DNA from: Paracoccus gahaiensis
Lineage (GTDB): Bacteria; Pseudomonadota; Alphaproteobacteria; Rhodobacterales; Rhodobacteraceae
Assembly: GCF_005048225.1 (NCBI RefSeq)
Contig: NZ_SUNI01000007.1
Span: forward strand, 62,001 to 126,000
Length of the DNA stretch: 64,000 nt
Direction of reading: 5' to 3'
Under the pieces are notes generated by a model. It did not search any database, was not told the origin of the DNA, and worked only from the letters and a program-made list of their open reading frames with translations. Positions 46,437-53,705 of this stretch are shown piece after piece (the stretch's first letter is position 1; each line of letters begins with the position of its first letter). The position numbers and the translations under genes were made by a program.

Positions 46437-47174
46437 ATGGCACCGCGCAAACTGGCTGCAGGCAATTGGAAGATGAACGGGGATCTGGCCACGCTGGCCC
46501 AGATCAACGCGATGGCCGGGGCGGTCAGGGGCGCATCCTGCGACGTCTTGATCTGCCCCCCGGCGCTGCTGGTTCCGGCACTGGTCGCCAAGGGCGTGGT
46601 GCGGGTCGGCGGGCAGGATTGCCATGCCGAGGCCTCGGGCGCGCATACCGGCGACATCTCGGCCGCGATGCTGCGCGATGCCGGCGCGACCCATGTCATC
46701 CTGGGCCATTCCGAGCGTCGGGCCGATCACCACGAGACTGACGACGTCGTCCGCGCCAAGGCCCGTGCCGCCCATCAGGCGGGGCTGGTTGCCATCATCT
46801 GCCTGGGCGAGACCGGGGACCAGCGCGACGCCGGGCAGACGCTGGAGGTCATCGCGGCGCAACTGGCGGGCTCGGTCCCCGAGGGCGCCACGGCCGCGAA
46901 CACCGTCATCGCCTATGAGCCGGTCTGGGCCATCGGCACGGGGCGCACGCCCACGACCGGGCAGATCGCCGAGGTCCATGCCCGTCTGCGCGCGGATCTG
47001 TCGGCGCGGCTGCCGGACGGAGCCGAGGTCAGCCTGCTGTACGGTGGCAGCGTCAAGGGCGCCAATGCGGCCGAGATCTTCGCGATCCCCCATGTCGATG
47101 GGGCGCTGGTCGGCGGGGCCAGCCTGACGGCCGGGGATTTCCTGCCGATCGTCACCGCCCTGGACGCGGCCTAG
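46437..47174 (+). CDS. tpiA: Triosephosphate isomerase (housekeeping)
   Basis: A 245-residue glycolytic TPI. Catalytic Lys in [10 protein letters not shown], His in [14 protein letters not shown], Glu in [16 protein letters not shown] and phosphate loop [12 protein letters not shown]. It resembles the alphaproteobacterial glycolytic form, unlike the EryH-type homologue at 39628. Followed 52 bases later by tRNA-Arg. Confidence 0.95.
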   Translation: MAPRKLAAGNWKMNGDLATLAQINAMAGAVRGASCDVLICPPALLVPALVAKGVVRVGGQDCHAEASGAHTGDISAAMLRDAGATHVILGHSERRADHHETDDVVRAKARAAHQAGLVAIICLGETGDQRDAGQTLEVIAAQLAGSVPEGATAANTVIAYEPVWAIGTGRTPTTGQIAEVHARLRADLSARLPDGAEVSLLYGGSVKGANAAEIFAIPHVDGALVGGASLTAGDFLPIVTALDAA

Positions 47175-47221
47175 GCGATTTTCGCCATTGCGCCGCCCCG
47201 GCGGGACCGGTAATCAGGCGG

Positions 47222-47303
<82 letters not shown>

Positions 47304-47372
47304 ATCACGACATTCTCTTGTGCGGATCGCGCTGTGCATCCCTCACCGCCGGGTGGATGTGCCTGGATCATG

Positions 47373-48092
47373 TCACGCCCCGATGAACTCGCGGACGAAT
47401 TCTGTGGCCGGTCTGGCGCGGATGTCGGCGGGTTTGCCGATCTGCTCGATGCGGCCCATGGACATGACGACGACCAGATCGGCCAGCTCCATGGCCTCGT
47501 CCTGGTCGTGGGTGACGAAGATCGAGGTGAGGCCGGTCTCGTCATGGATGTCGCGCAGGCCCTGGCGCAGTTCCTTGCGGACCTTGGCATCCAGCGCGCC
47601 GAAGGGCTCGTCCAGCAGCAGCATGCGGGGCTCGATGGCAAGGGCGCGTGCCAGGGCCACGCGCTGGCGCTGGCCGCCGGAGAGTTGCGTCGGATAGCGG
47701 GCGGCGATCTGGGGCAGCTGGATCAGGTCCAGGAGTTTCAGCACGCGGCGGTCGATCTCGGCCTTGTTGGGACGGCTGGCGCGCGGGCGGGCGTTGAGGC
47801 CATAGGCGATGTTGTCGAAGACCGTCATGTGGCGGAAGAGGGCATAGCTCTGGAAGACGAAGCCTGCGCGACGCTCCTGCACCGACAGGCCGGTGGCGTC
47901 CTGACTGTTGAAGAGCACCCGCCCCGAGGTCGGGAACTCGAGTCCGCCCAGGATACGCAGCAGCGTGGTCTTGCCCGAACCCGAGGGCCCCAGCAGCGCC
48001 ACAAGCGCGCCCGAGGGGATGGACAGCGACACCGGGTGCAGCGCGGTGGTAGTGCCGAATTCCTTGGCGATCTCGTCGATCTGGATATGCAT
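47373..48092 (-). CDS. cysA: Sulfate/thiosulfate ABC transporter ATPase
   Basis: A 239-residue ATPase: Walker [35 protein letters not shown] typical of CysA, signature [15 protein letters not shown], Walker [13 protein letters not shown]. It ends right after the ATPase core ([11 protein letters not shown]); the C-terminal regulatory (TOBE-like) domain found in many CysA proteins is absent. It is last in the sulfate operon. Confidence 0.9.
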   Translation of the reverse strand: MHIQIDEIAKEFGTTTALHPVSLSIPSGALVALLGPSGSGKTTLLRILGGLEFPTSGRVLFNSQDATGLSVQERRAGFVFQSYALFRHMTVFDNIAYGLNARPRASRPNKAEIDRRVLKLLDLIQLPQIAARYPTQLSGGQRQRVALARALAIEPRMLLLDEPFGALDAKVRKELRQGLRDIHDETGLTSIFVTHDQDEAMELADLVVVMSMGRIEQIGKPADIRARPATEFVREFIGA

Positions 48093-48106
48093 GGGGGTCC
48101 CTTTCC

Positions 48107-49003
48107 TCAATGGCGGCGGGTGGCCGAGAGGGCGTCGGCGTGACGCAGCTCCAGCGCGGTTTTCAGCAGAAGCGTCAGCAGGGCGAAACCGGTCAGCAGG
48201 GCGGCCATCGAGAAGGCCGCGACCGAGAGGTATTCGTTGTAGAACATCTCGATGGTGATCGGCATGGTCGCGGTCTGGCCGCGGATCTTGCCCGAGACGA
48301 CCGCGACGGCGCCGAATTCGCCCATCGCGCGGGCGGTGCAGAGCAGCGTGCCATAGAGCAGCGCCCACCGGATGTTGGGCAGGGTCACGGTGCGGAAGAC
48401 CCGCCAGCCGGTGGCGCCGAGGGTCAGGGCGGCCTCTTCCTCGGCGCGGCCCTGTTCGATCATCACCGGGATCAGCTCGCGCGCCACGAAGGGAAAGGTC
48501 ACGAAGACGGTGGCCAGAACGATGCCGGGCACGGCGAAGACGATCGGATGGCCGCTGGCCACCAGCCAGCCGCCGAGCGCGGAATTGGCGCCGAAGAGCA
48601 GCACGATGCACAGGCCCGCTACGACCGGGCTAATGCTGAAGGGCAGGTCGATCAGGGTGATCAGGAAGGCCTTGCCGCGAAAGTCGAACTTGGTGATGAA
48701 CCAGGCGGCGGCGATCCCGAAGACCGCGTTCAGCGGCACGGCGATGGCGGTGATCAGCAGGGTGAGGCGGATGGCCGATTGGGCGTCCCGGCTGGCCAGG
48801 CTGGCCACGGCGGCGCCCCAGCCCTGCATCAGCGCCTCGGCGAAGACGGCGGCCAGCGGCGCGCCGACCAGCAGCGCTAGGCCGCCTGTCGCGATGGCGA
48901 TCAGCGCCCCCCGGGCGGCAGGGGATTCCTCGGTCGCGGACCTGAAGCGCGGCGCCGTGGCCGCAGGACGGGCCTGCATCTTGGGCAGGGTGGCGTCAGA
49001 CAT
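48107..49003 (-). CDS. cysW: Sulfate ABC transporter permease CysW
   Basis: A 298-residue permease with six predicted helices. ATG at 49003 has AAAGGA seven bases upstream; a TTG two codons earlier is possible. Family marks: [42 protein letters not shown] (coupling loop) and [15 protein letters not shown]. It overlaps cysT by eight bases. Confidence 0.93.
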   Translation of the reverse strand: MSDATLPKMQARPAATAPRFRSATEESPAARGALIAIATGGLALLVGAPLAAVFAEALMQGWGAAVASLASRDAQSAIRLTLLITAIAVPLNAVFGIAAAWFITKFDFRGKAFLITLIDLPFSISPVVAGLCIVLLFGANSALGGWLVASGHPIVFAVPGIVLATVFVTFPFVARELIPVMIEQGRAEEEAALTLGATGWRVFRTVTLPNIRWALLYGTLLCTARAMGEFGAVAVVSGKIRGQTATMPITIEMFYNEYLSVAAFSMAALLTGFALLTLLLKTALELRHADALSATRRH

Positions 49004-49835
49004 GACCAATCCTTTTGCGTGACCAGATCTGGATGAGATTGATGAAGAGAAGCATCGTGAAGCTGATCGCCAGCATGGCGAGGCCGATCGCTCCGGCGGC
49101 GTCGTAATTGTATTCCTCCAGCTGGATGACGATCAGCAGGGGTGCGATTTCCGTGCGCAGCGGGATGTTGCCGGCGATGAAGATGACCGAGCCGTATTCG
49201 CCGACCGCGCGGGCCAGCGACAGCGCGAAGCCGGTCAGCGCGGCGGGCATCAGCATCGGCGCGATGACATGGCGCAGGGTGTGGCTACGCGAGGCACCCA
49301 GGGTGGCGGAGGCCTCCTCGACCTCGGTCTCGATCTCCTCGATGACCGGCTGGACGGTGCGGGTGACGAAGGGCAGGCCCACGAAGACCAGCGCCAGGAA
49401 GATGCCCCATCGGGTATAGGCGATCTGCCAACCGATCTGGTCGGTGAGCCCCCCCAGCACGCCGTTCGGGGCATAGAGCGCGGTCAGCGCGATGCCCGCC
49501 ACCGCCGTGGGCAGGGCGAAGGGCAGGTCGACGGCCGCGTCGATGATCCGGCGGCCGGGAAAGCGGTAGCGGACCAGCACCCAGGCCAGGATCACGCCGA
49601 AGACCAGATTGAAGCAGGCGGCCAGGAAGGACAGGCGGAAGGACAGCCAGAGCGCCGCCCAGACCCGGTCGCGGTTGATGGTGGCCCAGATGTTGGACAG
49701 GCCGAAGTTCGCGCCCTGCCACAGCAGCGCGCCGATGGGCAGGGCCACCACCAGCGTCAGCATGAAAAAGGTGATCCCGGCCGAAAGGCCCAGTCCGGGC
49801 ATCGCCGTGCGCTGGATCAGGGGCGCGCGGCTCAT
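48996..49835 (-). CDS. cysT: Sulfate ABC transporter permease CysT
   Basis: A 279-residue permease, ATG at 49835. Marks: VDLPFALPTAVAGIALTALYA, the EAA loop EIETEVEEASATLGASRSHTL and LARAVGEYGSVIFIAGN. About six helices. It starts inside the end of cysP (ATGA overlap) and ends inside the start of cysW, so the three are coupled. Confidence 0.94.
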   Translation of the reverse strand: MSRAPLIQRTAMPGLGLSAGITFFMLTLVVALPIGALLWQGANFGLSNIWATINRDRVWAALWLSFRLSFLAACFNLVFGVILAWVLVRYRFPGRRIIDAAVDLPFALPTAVAGIALTALYAPNGVLGGLTDQIGWQIAYTRWGIFLALVFVGLPFVTRTVQPVIEEIETEVEEASATLGASRSHTLRHVIAPMLMPAALTGFALSLARAVGEYGSVIFIAGNIPLRTEIAPLLIVIQLEEYNYDAAGAIGLAMLAISFTMLLFINLIQIWSRKRIGHV

Positions 49836-50812
49836 GGCGCCACGTAGATCTGGTCGAAGATGCCGCCATCGCCGAAATGCTCGGGCTGCAGCTTGGCCCA
49901 TCCGCCCAGATCGTCGATGCCGACCAGATCGAGATCCGGAAAGCGGGCCACGTCCTCGGGGTCGGCGGCGCTGGCGTCCCAGGCCCGGTAGTAATGCTTG
50001 AAGGCCAGCGCCTGCCCCTCGGGGGTGTAGAGATAGTCCAGATAGGCGGTGGCCAGCTCGCGCTGTGCGTCGTCGGCGATATTGCCCTCGACCAGCGCCA
50101 CGGGCGGTTCGGCCAGGATCGAGAGGCTGGGGACGACGATGTCGAACTGATCCTCGCCCAGTTCGGCCAGCGCCAGATAGGCCTCGTTCTCCCATGCCAG
50201 CAGCACGTCGCCGATGCCGCGCTGCGCGAAGGTGGTGGTCGCGCCACGCGCGCCGGTGTCCAGAACCGGGACATTGGCGAAGAGCTGGCCCACGAACTCG
50301 GCCGGGTCGCGGTCATTGGCCTCGGCCCAGGCCCAGGCCGCGAGATAGTTCCAGCGCGCGCCGCCGCTGGTCTTGGGGTTCGGGGTGATCACCTCGACCC
50401 CCTCCGCGGTCAGGTCGCCCCAATCGGCGATGCCCTTGGGATTGGTGTCGCGCACCAGGAACACGATGGTCGAGGTATAGGGGCTGGAATTGTGCGGCAG
50501 CTTCGACTGCCAGTCCGTGGGCAGCTTGCCGGTCGTGGCGATCTGGTCGATGTCGCTGGCCAGCGCCAGCGTCACCACCTGGGCGGCCAGCCCGTCGATC
50601 ACGGACCGCGCCTGCGCGCCCGAGCCGCCATGGCTGGTCTCGATCCCGGGGGCCTCATGGCCCTGTTCGGCCCAATGCGCCGCGAAGGCCTCATTGACCT
50701 CGCGATACAGCTCGCGGGTGGGGTCGTAGCTGACATTCAGCAGGGTGGTCTGGGCCTGCGCGGCAGAGGCCAGGGTGAGACAGGCAAGCGGGATCAGGCG
50801 GAAGAGGGTCAT
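49832..50812 (-). CDS. cysP: Periplasmic sulfate/thiosulfate-binding protein
   Basis: A 326-residue receptor with a signal peptide ending SAAQAQ/TTL. The sulfate-binding family signature is NVSYDPTRELYREVN, followed by the ligand-contacting stretches SHGGSGAQARSV and NPKTSGGARWNYLAAWAWA. It could be named sbp as easily as cysP. It is the first transporter gene; two small ORFs and an Rrf2 regulator lie upstream in the same orientation. Confidence 0.92.
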   Translation of the reverse strand: MTLFRLIPLACLTLASAAQAQTTLLNVSYDPTRELYREVNEAFAAHWAEQGHEAPGIETSHGGSGAQARSVIDGLAAQVVTLALASDIDQIATTGKLPTDWQSKLPHNSSPYTSTIVFLVRDTNPKGIADWGDLTAEGVEVITPNPKTSGGARWNYLAAWAWAEANDRDPAEFVGQLFANVPVLDTGARGATTTFAQRGIGDVLLAWENEAYLALAELGEDQFDIVVPSLSILAEPPVALVEGNIADDAQRELATAYLDYLYTPEGQALAFKHYYRAWDASAADPEDVARFPDLDLVGIDDLGGWAKLQPEHFGDGGIFDQIYVAP

Positions 50813-50838
50813 GGGGCAGATCCTTGTGGTGGGGCCGA

Positions 50839-50898
50839 GGGGGGCGCTGCCCCCGCCGCGCAGGCGCGACTCCCCCGGGATATTTCGGCCAAGATGAA
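50839..50898 (+). repeat. Dispersed intergenic element, copy D
   Basis: GGGGGGC-GCT-GCCCCC hairpin, GC-rich spacer, then CCCCCGGGATATTTCGGCC followed by AAGATGAA. It lies between the 49-residue ORF and cysP. The core is nearly identical to copies A and B. Confidence 0.75.
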
Positions 50899-50910
50899 GG
50901 GGCGGGGTGG

Positions 50911-51060
50911 TCAGATGCCGGTCGGGGTCAGCCGGGCGATGGGCCAGCCGGTCAGCGTGCCGCGCCCGGTCGAGATGGTGATGCGCCCGTCGGGATGCTG
51001 GGCCACGCGGGGGCCCTGCGCGCTGGAGCGGGAGCCGGTCTGGATGGTGACGATGGTCAT
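50911..51060 (-). CDS. 49-residue hypothetical protein upstream of the sulfate operon
   Basis: I do not recognise this family. ATG at 51060 (MTIVTIQTGSRSSAQGPRVA) gives 49 residues ending RLTPTGI. It is rich in Thr, Gly, Ser and Arg, with no Cys and no membrane segment; a short beta-rich pattern (RITISTGRGTLTGW) is visible. A CAGGAC sequence is upstream of the start. It lies 34 bases after the 70-residue ORF and shares its orientation with cysP, so it may be transcribed together with the sulfate genes. Confidence 0.5.
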   Translation of the reverse strand: MTIVTIQTGSRSSAQGPRVAQHPDGRITISTGRGTLTGWPIARLTPTGI

Positions 51061-51094
51061 GGCGGGATGTCCTGCAGAAGGGGTCGGGGGGATG

Positions 51095-51307
51095 TCAGAT
51101 GAGGGGCGTACCGGGCAGCGGTCGGATGCCGCTGTCCTGGATCCGGGCGCTGCCGCCAGCGGGAAGGTCCAAGGCAGCCAAGGCGGGGCCGCGGCTGGCG
51201 GCGGTCAGCGCCGCGCCGTTCACGCGATGCGGGCAGCCCATGCGGCGGTCGATCAGGGTGATCGCGCAGAGTGGTCGGGGGGTCCGGATGGTCTGGTGCA
51301 GGCTCAT
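51095..51307 (-). CDS. 70-residue hypothetical protein upstream of the sulfate operon
   Basis: Unrecognised. ATG at 51307 has AAAGGAAAGGA upstream, a strong ribosome binding site, and immediately follows the AT-rich control region at 51357-51419. The product (MSLHQTIRTPRPLCAITLID) has two Cys, one in RRMGCPHRVNG, and no signal or membrane segment. As first gene after the motif-rich promoter it probably belongs to the sulfur regulon; function unknown. Confidence 0.5.
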   Translation of the reverse strand: MSLHQTIRTPRPLCAITLIDRRMGCPHRVNGAALTAASRGPALAALDLPAGGSARIQDSGIRPLPGTPLI

Positions 51308-51356
51308 CTGTCGTCCTTTCCTTTGGGTCGCGGTCCAGCAACTGCGCCGGCTCCTT

Positions 51357-51419
51357 AATAACGACAGGGAAAGTCGTGTTTATCAAGAAAATAAAAACGG
51401 CTGATTTAGTCGTGTTTAT
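51357..51419 (-). promoter_or_regulatory. Motif-rich control region of the sulfur genes
   Basis: AATAACGACA at 51357-51366 faces GTCGT at 51373-51377 (inverted pair with a seven-base spacer). AGTCGTGTTTAT occurs twice, at 51372-51383 and 51408-51419, 36 bases apart, and ATAAAAACG at 51391-51399 mirrors the second copy. The AATAACGACA decamer recurs exactly at 52147-52156. This looks like several sites for one regulator, most simply the adjacent Rrf2 protein. Confidence 0.55.
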
Positions 51420-51570
51420 GGAAGATCGTTCTCCGTAAGGGTTGGGCCATGACCCCGCGCCGGGACGGCATGCCCCTGTTCCGGCTTGGCAAAGAGGACG
51501 GCCTCAGGCCCTCCGAGGTGCCGCCGTCACGCCAGAGGGGCCGCCCGGCGGCATCTCACCCGAACCGCGA

Positions 51571-52023
51571 TCAGGCCCCAGTGAGCTGGGTCGCGACCTC
51601 GTCCGAGCCCAGCATGTCGGCCAGGCTGAGCGATTCGATGAGGATCAGGTAGGACCAGAACACCTCGGAAAACACCCGGCGCAGGCGGCAGCTCGCCTCG
51701 TCGGTGCAATCCTCGCAGCGCTGATAGGCGCGGCGCGAGAGGCAGGGCAGCGGCGCAATAGGCCCGTCGATCAGCCGCAGCAGCTCTGAGATCGACACCT
51801 CCTCGGGGCGCTTGATCAGGCTGTAGCCCCCCGAGCGCCCCCGGATGGAGGCGACGATGCCGGCATTGCGCACCTCGAGCAGGATCTGTTCCAGGAAGCG
51901 CTTGGGGGTGCCGGAGCGCTTGGCGATGGCCTCGATGGTCAGCGCCTCGGGGCGCTCGCGGCGGGCCTCGTCGCCCAGCACAAGCAGGGCTTTCAGCGCG
52001 TATTTCATCTTCTGCGTGATCAT
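51571..52023 (-). CDS. Rrf2-family regulator (CymR/IscR-like)
   Basis: A 150-residue winged-helix regulator: MKYALKALLVLGDE, AIAKRSGTPKRFLEQILLEVRNAG and IRGRSGGYSLIKRPEEVSI. The C-terminal half has a Cys cluster CLSRRAYQRCEDCTDEASC with four cysteines, which could hold an Fe-S cluster or sense thiols. Position beside sulfate genes suggests a cysteine/sulfur regulator (CymR-like) rather than Fe-S homeostasis. ATG at 52023 begins the conserved MxxKxxYAL pattern. Confidence 0.85.
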   Translation of the reverse strand: MITQKMKYALKALLVLGDEARRERPEALTIEAIAKRSGTPKRFLEQILLEVRNAGIVASIRGRSGGYSLIKRPEEVSISELLRLIDGPIAPLPCLSRRAYQRCEDCTDEASCRLRRVFSEVFWSYLILIESLSLADMLGSDEVATQLTGA

Positions 52024-52146
52024 CGCGCGCGCCCCGGATGCCATGGTGTCATCCGGCTATAAGGCATATCGCCCGCGCGCGAAAGAAAAGACGACATGGC
52101 GGCGCGGGTTTTGCCGGGACCGGGGCGCAGGGGCGACGGGCCACCA

Positions 52147-52156
52147 AATAACGACA
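52147..52156 (+). promoter_or_regulatory. Second AATAACGACA site between rrf2 and lrp
   Basis: An exact copy of the decamer found upstream of the sulfur genes, here in the 190-base region between the divergent rrf2 and Lrp/AsnC genes, followed by an AT-rich tract (TTTATATTTTATTA, 52169-52182) likely to be the lrp promoter. It fits autoregulation by the Rrf2 protein. Confidence 0.45.
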
Positions 52157-52213
52157 ATAGCGGTAGACTTTATATTTTATTACGGCATCCTGCGGGGGAA
52201 AGGAATCGCCCCG

Positions 52214-52708
52214 ATGACTCATCCCGCACCCCTCCCTGCCCCTCTGGACCTGATCGACCGCAAGATCGTCGCATCGTTGATGGAGGATGCGACCACCCCC
52301 ATCGCCCGGATCGCCGACAAGGTCGGCCTGTCCCAGACCCCCTGCTGGAAGCGCATCCAGAAGCTGGAGGCCGCCGGCGTGCTGACCCGCCGCGTGGCGC
52401 TGGCCGACCCGGCCAAGCTGGGCTTCGGGCTGACCGTCTTCGTGGGCATCGAGGCGGCCGATCACGGCACCGACTGGCGCGAGGCCTTCGCCCGCGCGCT
52501 GGACGCCCTGCCCGAAGTGATGGAGGCCTGGCGCATGGCCGGCGATATCGACTATCTGCTGCGCGTCGTGGTGCCCGACATGGCCGCCTTCACCCGCGTC
52601 TACAAGGCGCTGACCGATGCGGTGGCGATCAGGAACGTCACCTCGCATTTCGCCATCGACACCCTGCGCCACACGACCGCCTATCCCGTCAACACCCGCG
52701 ACCGGTAG
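52214..52708 (+). CDS. Lrp/AsnC-family regulator
   Basis: A 164-residue regulator. The AsnC HTH (about 12-60) reads DLIDRKIVASLMEDATTPIA and KVGLSQTPCWKRIQKLEAAG; the RAM ligand-binding domain follows with VVVPDMAAFTRVYKALTDA. ATG at 52214 follows GGGGAAAGGAAT. The amino-acid effector is unknown; proximity to the sulfur genes makes a sulfur amino acid a reasonable guess only. Confidence 0.9.
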   Translation: MTHPAPLPAPLDLIDRKIVASLMEDATTPIARIADKVGLSQTPCWKRIQKLEAAGVLTRRVALADPAKLGFGLTVFVGIEAADHGTDWREAFARALDALPEVMEAWRMAGDIDYLLRVVVPDMAAFTRVYKALTDAVAIRNVTSHFAIDTLRHTTAYPVNTRDR

Positions 52709-52756
52709 AACCCCGTTCTCTTTCGGAGGCGATCTTTGGACTCGCAATACACGACC

Positions 52757-52770
52757 AACCCTGTAGGGTT
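52757..52770 (+). promoter_or_regulatory. Palindrome upstream of the 45-aa membrane protein gene
   Basis: AACCCT-GT-AGGGTT is a perfect inverted repeat 33 bases before the start of the small gene at 52804. A second looser pair (AGGT/ACCT) follows. It is either an operator or a transcript hairpin. Confidence 0.4.
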
Positions 52771-52803
52771 ATAGGTGAATAACCTGACGACCTGGAGGAT
52801 CCC

Positions 52804-52941
52804 ATGTTCGACATTCAGACCGAAGCCTATCTGCGCCGCAGCCAGGCGAACCAGACCGCCACCGGCGCCGCGCCGATCATCCCCGTGGCCATCGCCACCA
52901 GCCTGGTGCTGTGGGTGACGGGGCTGCTCATTGCGTTCTGA
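52804..52941 (+). CDS. 45-residue single-pass membrane protein
   Basis: ATG at 52804 follows CTGGAGGATCCC, a strong ribosome binding site. The product starts MFDIQTEAYLRRSQANQTAT and has one hydrophobic helix (PIIPVAIATSLVLWVTGLLI) at the C-terminus. The charged N-terminus would be cytoplasmic. Unrecognised family; it has its own palindrome-bearing leader and no close operon partner. Confidence 0.6.
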   Translation: MFDIQTEAYLRRSQANQTATGAAPIIPVAIATSLVLWVTGLLIAF

Positions 52942-53017
52942 TCTGTGCCGCTGAAGACCTGTTTTCCCTCACCTGCACGACAAAGCTCGCAGCTATACGC
53001 TCGACGAGGAGATGAAG

Positions 53018-53629
53018 ATGACCAAGACCCTGATCGTCCCCGGCCTCGACGGCTCGCCCTCGCCCCATTGGCAGGACTGGTGGGCCCGCACCGATCCGAA
53101 CGCGATGCTGCTGGACATGGGCGACACCACCTGCCCCGTCCGCGAACTGTGGGAGGCGACGCTGGCCGTCCATGTCATGACCCATCCCGACTGCATCCTA
53201 GTCGGCCATTCGCTCGGCGCGGTCACCATTGCCCATCTGCTGGCGCGCTGGCCGGGACTGCGGGTGCGCGCCGCCCTGCTGGTCGCCCCGGCCGACCCGC
53301 TCTCCGCCACCCCCTTGTCCTCGGAGCGCATCCGCTGCTTCGGCGCCCTGCCGCGCGAGCGCTTCGATGTGCCGACGCTGGTCGTGGCCAGCCGCAACGA
53401 CCCGTGGATGAGCTTCGACACCAGCCGCGATCTGGCCGAAAGCTGGGGGGCGGAGCTCTATGACCTGGGCCATGCCGGGCATGTCGACGCCGCCTCGGGC
53501 TTCGGTCCCTGGCCCGGGGGCAAGCGGATGCGCGATGCGCTGCTGGCGCAGACCCGCCCCCGCTCGGTCCTGCGCCGCATCTTTGGGGGACCCGCCCCCC
53601 AGCCATCTTGGCTGCGCCTGACGGCGTGA
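53018..53629 (+). CDS. RBBP9/YdeN-type alpha/beta hydrolase
   Basis: A 203-residue serine hydrolase. It begins TKTLIVPGLDGSPSPHWQDWW, with the nucleophile in VGHSLGAVTIAHLL, acid in VASRNDPW and His in GHAGHVDAASGFGPWPGG, all canonical for the family. Two ATGs lie close together (53012, 53018); GAGGAG touches the first, so the second has better spacing. Substrate unknown. Confidence 0.85.
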   Translation: MTKTLIVPGLDGSPSPHWQDWWARTDPNAMLLDMGDTTCPVRELWEATLAVHVMTHPDCILVGHSLGAVTIAHLLARWPGLRVRAALLVAPADPLSATPLSSERIRCFGALPRERFDVPTLVVASRNDPWMSFDTSRDLAESWGAELYDLGHAGHVDAASGFGPWPGGKRMRDALLAQTRPRSVLRRIFGGPAPQPSWLRLTA

Positions 53630-53705
53630 TCCCCGACATCCCAATGCCGGCTCGGGCGGTGGCCAGGGAACGCCTTCGGATCCGACGATCGCCCGCGCCG
53701 TTCCG

